DNA from: Candidatus Mediterraneibacter tabaqchaliae | GTDB lineage: Bacteria; Bacillota; Clostridia; Lachnospirales; Lachnospiraceae | Reading direction: 5' to 3' | Assembly (NCBI GenBank): GCA_019120595.1 | Contig: DWUV01000124.1 | Coordinates: forward strand, 1 to 38,637 | Length of the DNA stretch: 38,637 bases | Shown here: positions 38,593 through 38,637 of the stretch, one piece after another | Layout: each line of letters begins with the position of its first letter | Numbering within the stretch: position 1 is the first letter of the stretch | The notes under the pieces: model-generated | Seen by the model: only the letters and a program-made list of their open reading frames with translations | Database searches by the model: none | What the model was told of the DNA's origin: nothing | Program-made: the position numbers and the translations under genes

Positions 38593-38637
38593 TGCCCAGA
38601 GCCGGAATCGAACCAGCGACACGAGGATTTTCAGTCC
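38593..38637 (-). tRNA. tRNA-Phe (GAA), partial, cut by the right edge
   Basis: Minus strand GGACTGAAAATCCTCGTGTCGCTGGTTCGATTCCGGCTCTGGGCA. Confidence 0.85.

Overview
The 38.6 kb window looks like a chromosomal segment of a spore-forming Clostridia, probably Lachnospiraceae; this is inferred from gene content and order, and no search was run. Most of it is conserved Firmicutes core on the minus strand: ftsH-hpt-tilS-spoIIE / divIC-yabQ-yabP-rqcP-hup, a phosphohexomutase, a CotS-like kinase, cca, a YhaN/YhaO-like ATPase and nuclease pair, asnS, tRNA-Glu/tRNA-Cys, spmA-DUF885 with divergent spmB, rsmI-methyltransferase-ricT-holB-Gmk-like-decarboxylase, a class-A-like serine hydrolase, mtnA, and tRNA-Phe/tRNA-Lys. 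The accessory part is about 0.27-6.8 kb. It holds a large surface glycoside hydrolase with an in-frame amber stop, head-to-head with a YesN/AraC-type response regulator that lacks its 5' end and is frameshifted. The regulator is followed by a compound repeat cluster: four copies of an 'AAATCnGnATTTG..GGGGAGCCTTCC' module in alternating orientation flanking a ~57-bp tandem repeat. The outermost copies supply the last codons and stop codons of both flanking convergent genes (...GFAGEPSC* and ...VFVGEPSL*). Other notable items are a tRNA spacer with three hairpins, two of which show compensatory changes; an orphan ABC ATPase with degenerate signature, Walker-B context and H-loop; a SpoIIE apparently without its membrane domain; helically spaced TGACAC repeats before mtnA; and a possible plus-strand small RNA. 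No CRISPR array or obvious defence system was seen.
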